From Leifsonia sp. ZF2019 (GTDB lineage: Bacteria; Actinomycetota; Actinomycetes; Actinomycetales; Microbacteriaceae): DNA of 64,000 bases. The first letter of the stretch is position 1; every line of letters begins with the position of its first letter. The notes under the pieces are model-generated. The model ran no database searches. It saw nothing but the letters and a program-made list of their open reading frames with translations, and was not told where the DNA came from. A program made the translations under genes and the position numbers. Positions 1-7,928 of this stretch are shown here, one piece after another. The stretch lies in the NCBI RefSeq assembly GCF_019924635.1, contig NZ_CP065037.1, positions 4,092,001-4,156,000 on the forward strand, written 5' to 3'.

Positions 1-1
1 G

Positions 2-397
2 GAGGCGGTGGTCTCCCTGCTGCCCCTGCTCACGGGCCGACTTCCGGGCCGCTACGTCACCGGTATCCTCGCCGCGTTGGACGACCCGGACCGGTTCGCG
101 TCGACCTGGACCGTGCCCACCGTGGCGCGCCGCGACCCGTCATATTCCGACGAGCGCATGTGGCGCGGCCCGGTATGGGTGAACGTCAACGCGCTGCTGG
201 CCGAGGGGCTCGCCGTGTCGGGGCAGGCCGAGCGTGCGCGCGAGCTGATCGAGCAGACGCTGCGGCTCGTGATCCACGGCGGCGGGCCGCACGAGTACTT
301 CAACCCGGCGACGGGCGAGAAGGCGCGCACGGCCACGACCGCGTTCGGGTGGTCGGCGGCGCTGTTCGTGGATCTGGCGGTGGGGGTGTCGCGGTAG
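2..397 (+). CDS. Glycoside hydrolase, MGH1/GH63-like, C-terminal part only
   Basis: This is the last ~131 residues of an (alpha/alpha)6-barrel glycosidase whose start lies before the window. The reading frame is open from base 2. The stretch RMWRGPVWVNVNALLAEGL followed by GGGPHEYFNPATGE is typical of the C-terminal half of MGH1-like glycosidases (glycogen-debranching/GH63 type), where the W-R-G-P-V-W segment lines the active site. Substrate cannot be told from the fragment. Its 3' end (from about 357) is repeated in part at 1442-1494 and 8578-8662, which suggests that later insertions used this gene end as their target. Confidence 0.75.
   Translation, partial: EAVVSLLPLLTGRLPGRYVTGILAALDDPDRFASTWTVPTVARRDPSYSDERMWRGPVWVNVNALLAEGLAVSGQAERARELIEQTLRLVIHGGGPHEYFNPATGEKARTATTAFGWSAALFVDLAVGVSR
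357..397 (+). repeat. Glycosidase 3' end, repeat copy 1
   Basis: The last 41 bases of the glycosidase gene, through the TAG stop, are nearly the same as 8578-8619. After the stop the two copies diverge at once. Copy 3 continues with a sequence also found at 1442-1494. Copies 1 and 3 together therefore bracket about 8.2 kb of inserted DNA. Confidence 0.8.
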
Positions 398-401
398 CGC
401 T

Positions 402-839
402 CTACCTGCGACCTCGCTCGCCTTCGGTCGCCGGCGCGCTCCCCTCACGAGAAGGCGAACTAAAGCGTACCCACGTGGTCACGCCCACGAGGAGCGCGAG
501 GAGCGCCGCGACGATCATCCCTGCTACCGATCCTTGGATTGCGGAGAAGACCCCGAACCAGATGAGTATCGCGCCGAACATCGCGCTGGCAAGGACGACC
601 GCCACCGAGCCCGGCCGCCTGAGCGAGGCCTGCTCGAACGAGATGAGACCCACCAGTGCCAGCCACAGCGCCAACGCGAGTCCACCGGGCAGTACGACGA
701 GCACCAAGCTCGCGAAGACCCAGCCCCAGACGACGTGGCTCGCATCAGTGAGCGCCACTTCCAGGAGTCCTGCGCCCTGGTACACGAGAGTGCTCAGAAG
801 CCCAACCAGCACCGCGAACACCAGCAGCTTCCTGCGCAC
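402..839 (-). CDS. Four-helix membrane protein, unknown
   Basis: A 145-residue protein with about four hydrophobic segments (near residues 6-28, 36-62, 80-102 and 105-126) and a short charged tail rich in Ser/Arg/Glu. I recognise no family. It converges on the glycosidase gene, ending four bases past that gene's stop, inside the first inserted segment between two partial copies of the glycosidase 3' end. It is probably accessory. The ATG start gives an N-terminus of MRRKL followed directly by a helix, as expected for a membrane protein with cytoplasmic N-terminus. No catalytic motif is visible. Confidence 0.55.
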   Translation of the reverse strand: MRRKLLVFAVLVGLLSTLVYQGAGLLEVALTDASHVVWGWVFASLVLVVLPGGLALALWLALVGLISFEQASLRRPGSVAVVLASAMFGAILIWFGVFSAIQGSVAGMIVAALLALLVGVTTWVRFSSPSREGSAPATEGERGRR

Positions 840-890
840 GATCGCCCCTCCCGCCCTGTTCGGACACCGTCTCGATGAGCCGAGACACGT

Positions 891-1397
891 TCAGCTCGCT
901 ACGTCGATCTCTCCACGCCGCTCAGCGGGTTCGTCCACGACGGCTGCACGACCATCACGAGACGACTCCCATCGGGCTCGAGCGAAAACGCCGCGCACGA
1001 TCAGGATGCCGGCAAGGGCGCCAACCGCCGCTCCGTACGCGGTACCCCACCACACGGCGGTCGTCCACAGCCGTCCGAAGACTACTGCGAAGCATCCCCC
1101 CGCCACGACGGCGTAGCCGGCGACGATGAGCGTCTCGGCTATCGCCCCTGTCCGATGTGATCGGAGGGCGGTGGCAGGTACCACCCACCCGTAGAATCCG
1201 AGGATCGCTCCCGCCGCAAGCGCAGCCGGAATCGTCCAAGCGATAAGGAACGCCAGGTAGAAGCCGCTGAACAGCGGCTCCGTCAGGCCGAGGGACGGGA
1301 TCATCGCGATCAGGTGCCCTGCCACCGCGGAGACGAAGGTGAACGAAATGGACATCCAGAATGGATGGGGCCGCGACGGAATCCGGATCACCTCCAT
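891..1397 (-). CDS. Membrane protein, unknown
   Basis: A 168-residue protein with about four membrane segments (roughly residues 15-35, 43-68, 88-108 and 112-135) followed by a charged tail that ends ERRGEIDVAS. No family recognised. It lies 51 bases upstream of the other four-helix protein and in the same direction, so the two may be co-transcribed. Both belong to the segment inserted between the glycosidase 3' end and its second partial copy. Function unknown. The hydrophobic periodicity and codon use support a real gene. Confidence 0.55.
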   Translation of the reverse strand: MEVIRIPSRPHPFWMSISFTFVSAVAGHLIAMIPSLGLTEPLFSGFYLAFLIAWTIPAALAAGAILGFYGWVVPATALRSHRTGAIAETLIVAGYAVVAGGCFAVVFGRLWTTAVWWGTAYGAAVGALAGILIVRGVFARARWESSRDGRAAVVDEPAERRGEIDVAS

Positions 1398-1441
1398 TTG
1401 ATGGTTGAACGAAGAGTATCCGGTTTGTCATCGATGGGGGT

Positions 1442-1494
1442 GTCGCGCTAGAGCTCCGGCTGTGGCAGTCTCGGAACCTGACCACGACGGTCGG
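1442..1494 (+). repeat. Glycosidase 3' flank, repeat copy 2
   Basis: This stretch (GTCGCG, then TAGAGCTCCGGCTG, and on to a GACGGTCGG end) matches 8609-8662 almost base for base. It marks the junction between two inserted blocks, with small membrane proteins to the left and the immunity array to the right. Confidence 0.8.
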
Positions 1495-1514
1495 CCGCGG
1501 TGAGGGGGACTCGA

Positions 1515-1567
1515 GACTATCCCTTCCTCGTCTCGCCCGGCGGGCCCGGCTGGGGCACGTCGCGCTC
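1515..1567 (-). pseudogene. Frameshifted remnant of RNase Sa/barnase-type toxin
   Basis: Read on the minus strand, these 53 bases match the RNase stub at 6904-7068 at about 80% of positions (GAGCGnGACGTG, then GGGCCCGCCG, GCGAGACG, ATAGTC). A one-base deletion puts the frame into a TAG. It is too short and too damaged to be functional. It indicates that a second RNase toxin module once stood here. Confidence 0.55.
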
Positions 1568-1614
1568 CGGATGCTTGGCCCGGGCGTCGATCAGAAGGCC
1601 GCCGCCGGAATCTG

Positions 1615-2088
1615 CTACCGGTCGTGGATCCTCTGGACGCCCGTGGATTGCGTAGTCGCGGAGAACCAGACGATCGCGGCACCCGAGAGCCAGATCGCGA
1701 TCGCCAAACCGCCCCACGACGTCGCCGGAGTAGCCAACAGGGCTTTGTAAAGTGATGCGACAACCGCGAACCCCAACCCCAGGGCGAGCACTGCCAGAGC
1801 TGCCAGCAACGCCCTTCCGCGAAGCCCACTGGTATAGCGGCGTACCCGACCGTACATACTGACTCGGCCACGAAGCGGGATCAACGAACGGCCTCCCCAT
1901 CGAACCAACGCATCAGCAAACACCGCCACCGAATAGACGACCGCACAGAGAGCAGCTATCAGACCAACCGTTGCATTTTGCAGCTCCGGCACCGCAAATG
2001 CTGCTGACCCTACCGTTGCGCATCCTACTATCAGGGAGATCCCAACCGCTCGCCATGAACGCTCCGAGCGATTCCAAACTCTAGCCAA
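1615..2088 (-). CDS. Membrane protein, unknown, in immunity array
   Basis: About 157 residues with four hydrophobic segments and a short tail ending GVQRIHDR. I recognise no family. The best start is TTG at 2088 (MARVWNRSERSW), because AGGAGG sits five bases before it. The GTG two codons upstream overlaps that ribosome-binding site. It is the most downstream intact gene of the minus-strand immunity array and is followed by an RNase remnant. Membrane proteins of this size occur as immunity proteins of polymorphic toxins, but that role here is only an inference from position. Confidence 0.6.
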   Translation of the reverse strand: MARVWNRSERSWRAVGISLIVGCATVGSAAFAVPELQNATVGLIAALCAVVYSVAVFADALVRWGGRSLIPLRGRVSMYGRVRRYTSGLRGRALLAALAVLALGLGFAVVASLYKALLATPATSWGGLAIAIWLSGAAIVWFSATTQSTGVQRIHDR

Positions 2089-2403
2089 ATGCACCTCCTC
2101 GACCCGATTCCATGCGCTTGGTTGCCGGCGTTTGAACGGTACATCGTACAGACGGCGAGCACCGGGAAGGGTGGTAGGAACTCATCTCAACGCCCAGGTG
2201 TAGGTGCCTCCTGCACCGATGTAGAGGCCGAGACCCAGTCCCCCCGAAACCACAGTGGTTGTGATGGTCGGATCCGTGGCGCTCCAGCTTTGGACCGCTA
2301 TTGGTCACTCGGTTGTTCGCGGAGTACGAGTGCCGTTGTTCTGTTGCGGATTGTCCAGCGCCAGAACCGAGTCGGCCGACAGGAAACAGCGTGTGCACGG
2401 TGC
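2089..2403 (-). other. Gene debris, no intact gene
   Basis: No complete gene is visible. On the minus strand there is a stop-bounded open stretch (about 2182-2304) that ends with a hydrophobic, glycine-rich tail (GGLGLGLYIGAGGTYTWALR, then stop). A second frame upstream begins MSTVHTLFPVGRLGSG. A single frameshift near 2260 would join them, so this could be a broken small secreted protein. Confidence 0.3.
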
Positions 2404-2817
2404 TCATGCAAGTGCGTCGACGTCTATATATCCACCTCGCATAGCAAGCGCAGCGACCATCGCCGGTGTGAAGACGATCCCAGCTTGCCCACTCGCTGAA
2501 GCAAGGGACACTGATACCCACAGGTCGCCGTCATTTCGCGTCAGGAATGCCGCATCGATTCCATGCGCATCCACTTTGGAGATGATGGCGTCGAACGCGT
2601 CTGAGAACTGCGACTGCCTATCGGTGGCGTCAGCGATTCGGAATGAAGTCGTTGGTGAAATAACCGCAATCACGCCACCGCTTTCAGACTTGCGTACGCT
2701 CGCGACGCTCGGAATCAACAACTCGACTTCGTCAGTCGCCTTTGGAAAGGTGCAGCCCGCGCTGAGGATGACACCATCAACCGGGTCACCCAGTTGCTGT
2801 CGCGATCGGCGAAACAA
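2404..2817 (-). CDS. DUF4279-like protein, probable immunity protein
   Basis: A 137-residue soluble protein. Its C-terminal half (LWVSVSLASASGQAGIVFTP, then MVAALAMRGGYIDVDALA) resembles DUF4279 proteins, which end with a beta-strand, an aliphatic helix and an acidic Y/I-D-V-D motif and often sit in toxin-immunity arrays. The start is TTG at 2817, chosen because AGGAGG lies five bases upstream and no better start exists. It is in the same direction as the rest of the array. The assignment is by eye only. Function as an immunity protein is inferred from context. Confidence 0.55.
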   Translation of the reverse strand: MFRRSRQQLGDPVDGVILSAGCTFPKATDEVELLIPSVASVRKSESGGVIAVISPTTSFRIADATDRQSQFSDAFDAIISKVDAHGIDAAFLTRNDGDLWVSVSLASASGQAGIVFTPAMVAALAMRGGYIDVDALA

Positions 2818-2902
2818 TGATTCCTCCTAGGATGACTATCCCCGTGACAGCACCAGCGCCAGCGGGTCCGAATTCGGACCAGTCGATGGCGGACCGGTTT
2901 TG

Positions 2903-3040
2903 TCATGTGCCCATGCAGTCGTCGAGGTTTCCAATCGACTCGCCGTCGCCGCCCTTAGATCTCACCATCCTCAGTTGATCCATCAAGTCGTTGAGGACGT
3001 CAAGGTCGTCGGCGTAGCGAGCTCGCCCAACGCCATCCAT
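2903..3040 (-). CDS. Small acidic protein, unknown (possible gene fragment)
   Basis: A 45-codon open frame (MDGVGRARYADDLDVLNDLM at its start, ending LDDCMGT) lies 33 bases downstream of the 174-residue gene. It reads like the helical end of a larger protein, and the frame runs open back to that gene's stop. There is only a weak AGGAA before the ATG. It could be a short real gene or the surviving tail of a lost one. Confidence 0.3.
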   Translation of the reverse strand: MDGVGRARYADDLDVLNDLMDQLRMVRSKGGDGESIGNLDDCMGT

Positions 3041-3073
3041 CACAGGATTCCTACACGGGTTCCCGTAATGGGA

Positions 3074-3598
3074 TCATCTTGCTGCCGCGAATGTCGGTTG
3101 GAAGGCTGAGGCCCAGTTCGGGGTGGCCTTCATTGCATCTTCCGGCGAGAGGTCGACAAAATCGGGCTGCGGCGACCGAAGTACAGCGCAGTAGCCGAGT
3201 CGAATCTCGATCCGCTTCGCCGCAATCTCGATCTTGTTGTCGGCGTCATTGATGTCAAGCAGCTGAAGCGACGAACCGGCTTGTGATTCGGCAAACGAGG
3301 TTCGCCCCATGGTCCAAGCGGTGAGTTCGTTGACTTGACGGGGGCCTGCCACATGAATGCCCAGGACGCCATCGCCGATGAGGAGCGCCGAGTTGACTGG
3401 TTCGGTCTCGCCCCACGAGGCCACGAGAACACCTATTCGAGACCGAAACGCAACTAGCCGAACATCGAGGAGCGACCACTCGAGAAAGAAGCTTTCGTCA
3501 AAGGGGTCGAACTCGTACAAGGGAAGTTCGTTGGCCCTGGACAGAAGTCGGAGTTCATTCTCGAAAGTCGACGAAGTTGGACTGTTCTTGGCCGTCAT
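3074..3598 (-). CDS. Hypothetical protein in immunity array
   Basis: A 174-residue soluble protein beginning MTAKNSPTSSTFENEL. The frame is open upstream to 3805, but ATG 3598 is chosen. A GGAGA stands ten bases before it, and the upstream residues belong to a remnant of another gene (homologous to the tail of the 7929-8384 gene). It shows a mixed alpha/beta pattern with the segments LLIGDGVLGIHVAGPRQV and IEIAAKRIEIRLGYCAVL. I recognise no family. Place and size suit an immunity protein. Confidence 0.55.
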   Translation of the reverse strand: MTAKNSPTSSTFENELRLLSRANELPLYEFDPFDESFFLEWSLLDVRLVAFRSRIGVLVASWGETEPVNSALLIGDGVLGIHVAGPRQVNELTAWTMGRTSFAESQAGSSLQLLDINDADNKIEIAAKRIEIRLGYCAVLRSPQPDFVDLSPEDAMKATPNWASAFQPTFAAAR

Positions 3599-3639
3599 TG
3601 TCGAGTCTTCTCCTATCCCTGGATTGACTATTCGTCCGG

Positions 3640-3720
3640 TTCGTTTCGAGATCGGCGTGTAGCGCTGCGGGTTCAAGCTTGGGCCGATGTCCGGCCTACG
3701 TTCGCTGTGGTCAGGTCCGA
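3640..3720 (-). pseudogene. Remnant of the 7929-8384 immunity-like gene tail
   Basis: The minus-strand reading DHSERRPDIGPS matches the end of the 7929-8384 gene (DRSENPPGIGPG, then stop). The flanking bases (CGTTTCGAGATC on the plus strand) also agree with 7900-7975. It shows that a third copy of this gene once stood upstream of 3598. The rest of 3720-3956 holds no intact gene that I can see. Confidence 0.5.
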
Positions 3721-3955
3721 TCCTCTTTACCGCCCTCGACAGCAGCCGTATCGCCCAGTCACGAAAATACTGCGGATAGCACGCCCACCACCCCCACGTC
3801 GTCACAAAAGCTTCTCCCGCGGGATCGTGGACTGGAACGTCGCCGCGACATTGACAAGGCTCCCCATAGGACGAAAGTCAGGCCGATCCACTCGTACAGT
3901 TCTCGAGCAGCCGCAGCGGCTACTTCGGAACGTCACCAGCGGGCCTCGACGAGCC

Positions 3956-4387
3956 CTATTCGTCTTCTAGCTCCCATCGGAGTGAGCCTTCAGCCCCGGG
4001 GGGAGCTGTTCTTCCGCGACGCTCTCCGTTCGGGATTCCATTGAAATAGCCACCTTCGTAGACCAGGCGATCCGCGCTGGCAGATGCCACCATGCCGGCA
4101 TCCCAGAGGCGATCGCAGATCTCTGCGACCACCACCTCCACCTCAGCCCAGGCCGATCGATCCAATGGATTCACATGATGTGAGAGCAGGTCGTCCCAGT
4201 CCGCGACGGCGCGGTTCTCATCGAACTCCACGGTTAGTTCATGCTTCGACCCGTGTCGAGGCTCACGCACGACGAGAGCGCCGAGGACCGGGTCGACGTC
4301 CAGAACGAAATCCTCGGCCCGAAACGCCTCCCAGATCCTCTCGTGAAGTGCTTTCTTTCGAGCGCGAATCAGCTGACTCTCATTCAT
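3956..4387 (-). CDS. Immunity-like protein, copy A
   Basis: A 143-residue acidic protein and a clear paralogue of the 7929-8384 product. Both begin MN-S--..R-KAL--RIW-AF-A-DFVL and share LLVREP or LVVREP, HGS-H--TVEFD--RAVADWD and RLVYE--YF-GIPN. AGGAGG lies six bases before the ATG. The start codon overlaps the stop of a barstar-like remnant, so the gene was joined to a foreign gene end. The other copy sits directly behind a nuclease-like toxin stub, which makes immunity the likely role. I do not recognise the family by name. Confidence 0.65.
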   Translation of the reverse strand: MNESQLIRARKKALHERIWEAFRAEDFVLDVDPVLGALVVREPRHGSKHELTVEFDENRAVADWDDLLSHHVNPLDRSAWAEVEVVVAEICDRLWDAGMVASASADRLVYEGGYFNGIPNGERRGRTAPPGAEGSLRWELEDE

Positions 4388-4526
4388 CGACTACCTCCTG
4401 AGCTTGGGCGAACTCCCCGCTCGACGAGAAAGCGTCGAGTGACGGGAGTGCTCGACCGAAGTGTCGCCAGCGGGCGAGCGAACCATCGCCCGGAGCACGA
4501 GCGGAATGCAGGACGACGGCGAACAC
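4380..4526 (-). pseudogene. Barstar C-terminal remnant
   Basis: The minus strand reads VFAVVLHSARAPGDGSLA followed by RWRHFG, matching the end of the intact barstar at 6414-6902 (VFAVVLHSALAPGDGSLA, RWRHLG). DNA identity is about 90% over ~75 bases. Upstream of VFAV the frame runs into unrelated sequence. Downstream it continues to a TGA that overlaps the start of the immunity-like gene. It is a chimeric leftover of a second barstar gene. Confidence 0.75.
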
Positions 4527-4674
4527 GGTCCCTCCACACTTACCCCGGCCCGCCCCACCTGCACTGAGCGACAGGTCCGGTCCAACGTGCCGGCATCGAC
4601 ACCAGCGGCACCGCCCGCCCGCTCCCCCAAGAAATTCTGGCGCGCGGAGTCACAGTGACCTCATCAATCAGCCA

Positions 4675-5190
4675 TTATTCGCTGTCCGGCCTCGGTATGT
4701 GGACTATCTGCTGGACCAACTCGGCGAGTTCACCGCGGGCGATCGCCTCGCTCATCGTGCGTTCTTCCCAACTCCAATACACGCCGATGATTGGAAGAAA
4801 GCGGGACAGGCTGGCGACACCGATGCGCCGAGTGAGGTCATCCGCGATCAGTTTCGCCATGAGCAGAAGATCGAGCTTTCCGAACGCAGCTTGCTCGACC
4901 CAAAGATCCGCCAACAACAGGACGTCTGCCGTATCGTCCTCGCTCACCCAATTGCAACGCTCTGCGATTTGCTCCAAAGCATCGACGATGCGCCAAGGTT
5001 CATCGTGCGAACTCAGCCCAGCCAAATAGGAGAGCTCAGAGCCGTCAGTGCCATCGGCGAGAACTTGAGCGGCAAGCGCGGGGTAGGTCTCCGGTCGATC
5101 ACCCACACCGAGGCGCGATTGCAGATAGGCGGCGCGAATGTCTGAGACATCCCACGGTCCCTCCGGGGGACTACTTGAACTAGACGTCAT
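4675..5190 (-). CDS. Helical protein in immunity array, unknown
   Basis: About 171 residues, mostly alpha-helical and acidic, with DEPWRIVDALEQIAERCNWV and VLLLADLWVEQAAFGKLDLL as its clearest segments. An alternative ATG lies at 5211. 5190 (MTSSSSSPPEGPWDV) is preferred because CGGAG stands a good distance before it. I recognise no named family. All-helical proteins of this size are common among immunity proteins for contact-dependent and polymorphic toxins, and the neighbours fit, but this is inference. Confidence 0.55.
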   Translation of the reverse strand: MTSSSSSPPEGPWDVSDIRAAYLQSRLGVGDRPETYPALAAQVLADGTDGSELSYLAGLSSHDEPWRIVDALEQIAERCNWVSEDDTADVLLLADLWVEQAAFGKLDLLLMAKLIADDLTRRIGVASLSRFLPIIGVYWSWEERTMSEAIARGELAELVQQIVHIPRPDSE

Positions 5191-5278
5191 CTGCAGCTCC
5201 GGTGACGACATTGCCTAGGACGTTGTGAGCCCTGGTCGTAATCCTGGGATCCATAGTTTTTAACGTTTTTGACCGTTA

Positions 5279-5776
5279 TTACACCGAACGGTGACCATCG
5301 CCGTCGGTCGAACCCACGCCACTGGGGTGGGCCCTGTCGGCCGTCTCATAGACCCCTATTCCGGCATTCTCAAGCTCCGAGAGCGCACCTGCCACTACAC
5401 GCGCCAGCCGTTGATCCGCCGCGTCGATGGATAGCAGGTGCGGTGATGACCACTCGACAAGCGCCCCCATATCGACTAAACGCGATGCCAATTCTTTGCT
5501 CGGTCCCAACTCGGCCTCGTGCAGCCAAAACCTGAATGCGACCCGACCCCGACGTTCGACCGCCGCTTCCAGGATGTTCTGATCGTTAGTTCGAACCAGA
5601 TCGCCGAGCGCAATGTCATACAGCAGGAAGGGAATACAGCACAACTCGACCAGGCCTGGCTCCACACGCCTGCCCCATAGCTGCTCCCTATAGTTGGGGT
5701 CCCCGTCCACGTATGCGTGGAAGATGAAGTTGGCCCGCGATCGCCATACCGGCTCCTGATGCGTTGCGATCCTCAC
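5279..5776 (-). CDS. DUF4265 domain protein, probable immunity protein
   Basis: A 165-residue protein whose middle follows the DUF4265 pattern: LWGRRVEPGLVELCCIPF, then LLYDIALGDLV, then a strand-rich segment ending VAFRFWLHEAELG. In that family the LW-R---G---(3)-IPF----ALGD-V signature is diagnostic. DUF4265 proteins are often found beside polymorphic-toxin genes and are thought to act as immunity proteins, but no mechanism is known to me. The start is GTG 5776, without an obvious ribosome-binding site. The C-terminal ~25 residues are Gly/Asp-rich and may be disordered. Confidence 0.7.
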   Translation of the reverse strand: MRIATHQEPVWRSRANFIFHAYVDGDPNYREQLWGRRVEPGLVELCCIPFLLYDIALGDLVRTNDQNILEAAVERRGRVAFRFWLHEAELGPSKELASRLVDMGALVEWSSPHLLSIDAADQRLARVVAGALSELENAGIGVYETADRAHPSGVGSTDGDGHRSV

Positions 5777-5823
5777 GGTCGTAACCCAGTGGGGAGAACC
5801 GGGGAGGCTTCACGCGACATGAC

Positions 5824-6372
5824 TTAGCCCCCGTACAGATGGGCTTCAAGCGAACGCGCAGCACCTCTGAGTGTGAGCGTCGAAAGACAACAGGCAATCA
5901 AGGCGAGGCCTGTCGGAACCAGGACGTCCCGCGCAAGTTGAAAGTAGAGGGCTGCGCTCGCGGGAATTAGTTGTCGGCCGTTCTCTCCCGTCTGGAAGTA
6001 CGTGTCCCCGACCTGCTCCAATCCTGTTCCTCGCGGAAGCACGATCGCTCCGGCCACGAACACACCGACACTTACGAGGCACATGATGGGGAGCACGAAG
6101 CTCAACGCCGACGTATCACGCTGGAAACCCGCCGCTAAGGTGCGGAAGACGCCACGTGAGCTGACAGTCGACTTCGTTCGATCGTTGAGAGATAGCCAGA
6201 TGAGCGAGCCTCCCCACGCGGCGATGGAGACGATGAGGCAGGCGATCAGGAATCCCGGTACTTGAATCCGACCAACGGCCGTGAGCACCGAGACGAGCAG
6301 CACACCCGCCCAAAGTGCAGCAGGAACCCATGCGAATGTACGCAACCGGTCACCACGCCCAGCTGAACCCAA
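5824..6372 (-). CDS. Membrane protein, unknown, in immunity array
   Basis: A 182-residue protein with four probable membrane segments (near residues 14-36, 40-61, 87-110 and 147-170) and an external loop carrying LPRGTGLEQVGDTYFQ. The start is TTG 6372, supported by GGGAGG five bases before it. It follows the barstar gene by 41 bases on the same strand and precedes the DUF4265 gene. No family recognised. It may be an immunity protein for a membrane-active toxin or a passenger. Confidence 0.55.
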   Translation of the reverse strand: MGSAGRGDRLRTFAWVPAALWAGVLLVSVLTAVGRIQVPGFLIACLIVSIAAWGGSLIWLSLNDRTKSTVSSRGVFRTLAAGFQRDTSALSFVLPIMCLVSVGVFVAGAIVLPRGTGLEQVGDTYFQTGENGRQLIPASAALYFQLARDVLVPTGLALIACCLSTLTLRGAARSLEAHLYGG

Positions 6373-6413
6373 CAGTCCCTCCCAGGAATACTCGAGTACG
6401 ACCCCACGTCCAG

Positions 6414-6902
6414 TTAGAAGTTGTCGAATGACGTAAGTGTTCCACCCAAGTGTCGCCAGCGGGCGAGCGAACCGTCGCCCGGAGCAAGAGCGGAATGTAG
6501 GACGACGGCGAACACCGACGCCCCGAGTTCGTTGCCCCAGATGTCGCGATCTGTAGTCCCGCCGCGCCAGTACTCTGAAGCACCTTCGAATAGATCAACT
6601 GCGGATCCCAATTCCTCAGCATCCTCGTCGACGAGCACGTCATCCGCAAAAGCAATACAGAGAACTCTGCCTTTTCCGGCCGGCAGCCATTCGAAGTCGG
6701 TGAGCAGATCGGCAGTCGCAGCAAAGTTCCGGCCGAAATAGGTGGGGAACTGGCAAGCTGCTGCAATCTCTGAATAGAACGTGTCCCACGATCGCATGCG
6801 GCGTCCGTCCAGTCTGGGTGCGACGAACCCATCTCTCAGGAGTCGGTAACGCGGAATCTCGATCTGAGCAGAGTAGGAGCTGAAAAAGACGCGTTCGCTC
6901 AC
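6414..6902 (-). CDS. Barstar-family ribonuclease inhibitor
   Basis: A 162-residue protein with a barstar core: SWDTFYSEIAAACQFPTYFG followed by RNFAATADLLTDFEWLPAG. This matches the family pattern (helix, F-P-YFG-N, D-L--L-WLP) that plugs the active site of barnase-type RNases. It is longer than barstar itself (~90 residues), with an N-terminal strand region and a C-terminal FAVVLHSALAPGDG tail. The GTG start follows the stop of an RNase Sa-type stub by one base. That is the usual toxin-then-immunity order. Its partner toxin now survives only as that stub. A degraded second copy lies at 4380-4526. Confidence 0.85.
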   Translation of the reverse strand: MSERVFFSSYSAQIEIPRYRLLRDGFVAPRLDGRRMRSWDTFYSEIAAACQFPTYFGRNFAATADLLTDFEWLPAGKGRVLCIAFADDVLVDEDAEELGSAVDLFEGASEYWRGGTTDRDIWGNELGASVFAVVLHSALAPGDGSLARWRHLGGTLTSFDNF

Positions 6903-6903
6903 G

Positions 6904-7068
6904 CTATCGAATCCTTACAACGGTTGCGTAGTGATCGTCTGCATACCACGCCGACCCGTCGATGCCGGTGACTATTCTCTCCGCGTCTCGCTCGGCGGGC
7001 CCAGCTGGGTTCACGTCCCGCTCCTTATACGTAATCGTGGCCCCATTGGGTTGGTACTCCGCAAACTG
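6904..7068 (-). pseudogene. Stub of guanyl-specific RNase (RNase Sa/barnase family)
   Basis: A 55-codon open stretch with no start codon and a stop in frame just upstream. It reads ITYKERDVNPAGPAERDAER, then IVTG and WYADDHYATVVRIR. This is the C-terminal third of RNase Sa-like enzymes (pattern Y-EY-V-TPG---R---RI--G, then YYT-DHYATF). It keeps the catalytic Glu (YKE) and His (DDHYA). The N-terminal two thirds are missing, so it should be inactive. It ends one base before the barstar start. Confidence 0.8.
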
Positions 7069-7074
7069 TCAGGC

Positions 7075-7365
7075 TCAGTCCCGCTCAGGCTTACGCAGCC
7101 CGCGGCGCGCACTCCGTCGGATGGCCGTGATCTGCGAACGCGTCGGCTCCGGCGCGCCGGGCATCCGAATCACCACGCTGGTGCGGCGATCGAGCCGGGG
7201 AAGTTCAAGATGGCCCTCGAGTGTGACGTAGCCCGCTTTCATCTCTCTCCGCTCCTGAAGTTTCTGGAGCCCGAGGGCGAGAAGACCGACCCCGCCAACG
7301 GACCACGCGGCGACGGCGATCGCCGTGAAGACAGAGAGACTATGTCCGAGCAGGCCGGCTCTCAT
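7075..7365 (-). CDS. Small single-pass membrane protein, unknown
   Basis: 96 residues with one long hydrophobic segment (about residues 9-33, including SVGGVGLLALGL), then a basic soluble tail rich in Arg. It is directly upstream of the RNase stub, and the stub frame begins just after this gene's stop, so a recombination junction lies near 7070. No family recognised. It might be the N-terminal half of a broken gene. Confidence 0.4.
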   Translation of the reverse strand: MRAGLLGHSLSVFTAIAVAAWSVGGVGLLALGLQKLQERREMKAGYVTLEGHLELPRLDRRTSVVIRMPGAPEPTRSQITAIRRSARRGLRKPERD

Positions 7366-7928
7366 AGGGAGCGAAAGAAGACCGAAGCCTCAACCGATGA
7401 AAATCGGAGGTACGGCGATTCGGTTCAGCTCATACGCTGAAGGCCCTCGCACCGGTTTCGGCGCCAGCGGAGGCATCGCTGTCTCGTCAGTCAATTCTGG
7501 CTCTCCCCACACACTGCCCAGAACTTGCACCGACATGCGCGCGGCACCCATTGTGGGCTTCATATGATGTGCAGCCCGACTCGTGAAGGACGAGCTTCAT
7601 GCGCAATCCGTTGAGAGTGGCGACACAGTCGTCAGATTCGATTCCGAATCCCCTTGCGGAGATCGAACTCACCGGCCACGGTCGACGCAGGCCGTCCTCA
7701 TCAACCACTTTCAACGCGCGCATGCGAAACCCCGCCGAATACTGAAGCGGCATGAGAAAGAACCCTCTCTACGAGCACCCCGATTCTCACAGAACCAACG
7801 GCCAAGAGCCCGGGCCGCGTCCACGCGGCATCAAACCGGGGACGGTTCACTGTGGTTCTGTGTGTCGCCATGAGTGGGGATCGACTTGATTCCGCTGATT
7901 ATGCGGCTCGTTTCGAGATCTGCCGGTT
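7366..7928 (-). other. Stretch without a convincing gene
   Basis: The only longer open frame (7487-7753, minus, 88 codons) has no ribosome-binding site and a composition unlike a folded protein. Bases 7900-7928 are part of the repeat shared with 3623-3720. This is probably decayed immunity-array DNA. Confidence 0.4.

Noticed and set aside
7487..7753. 88-codon minus-strand frame in the immunity array
   Set aside because: No start signal, no folded-protein pattern, and it overlaps repeat debris. Left as a stretch without a gene.
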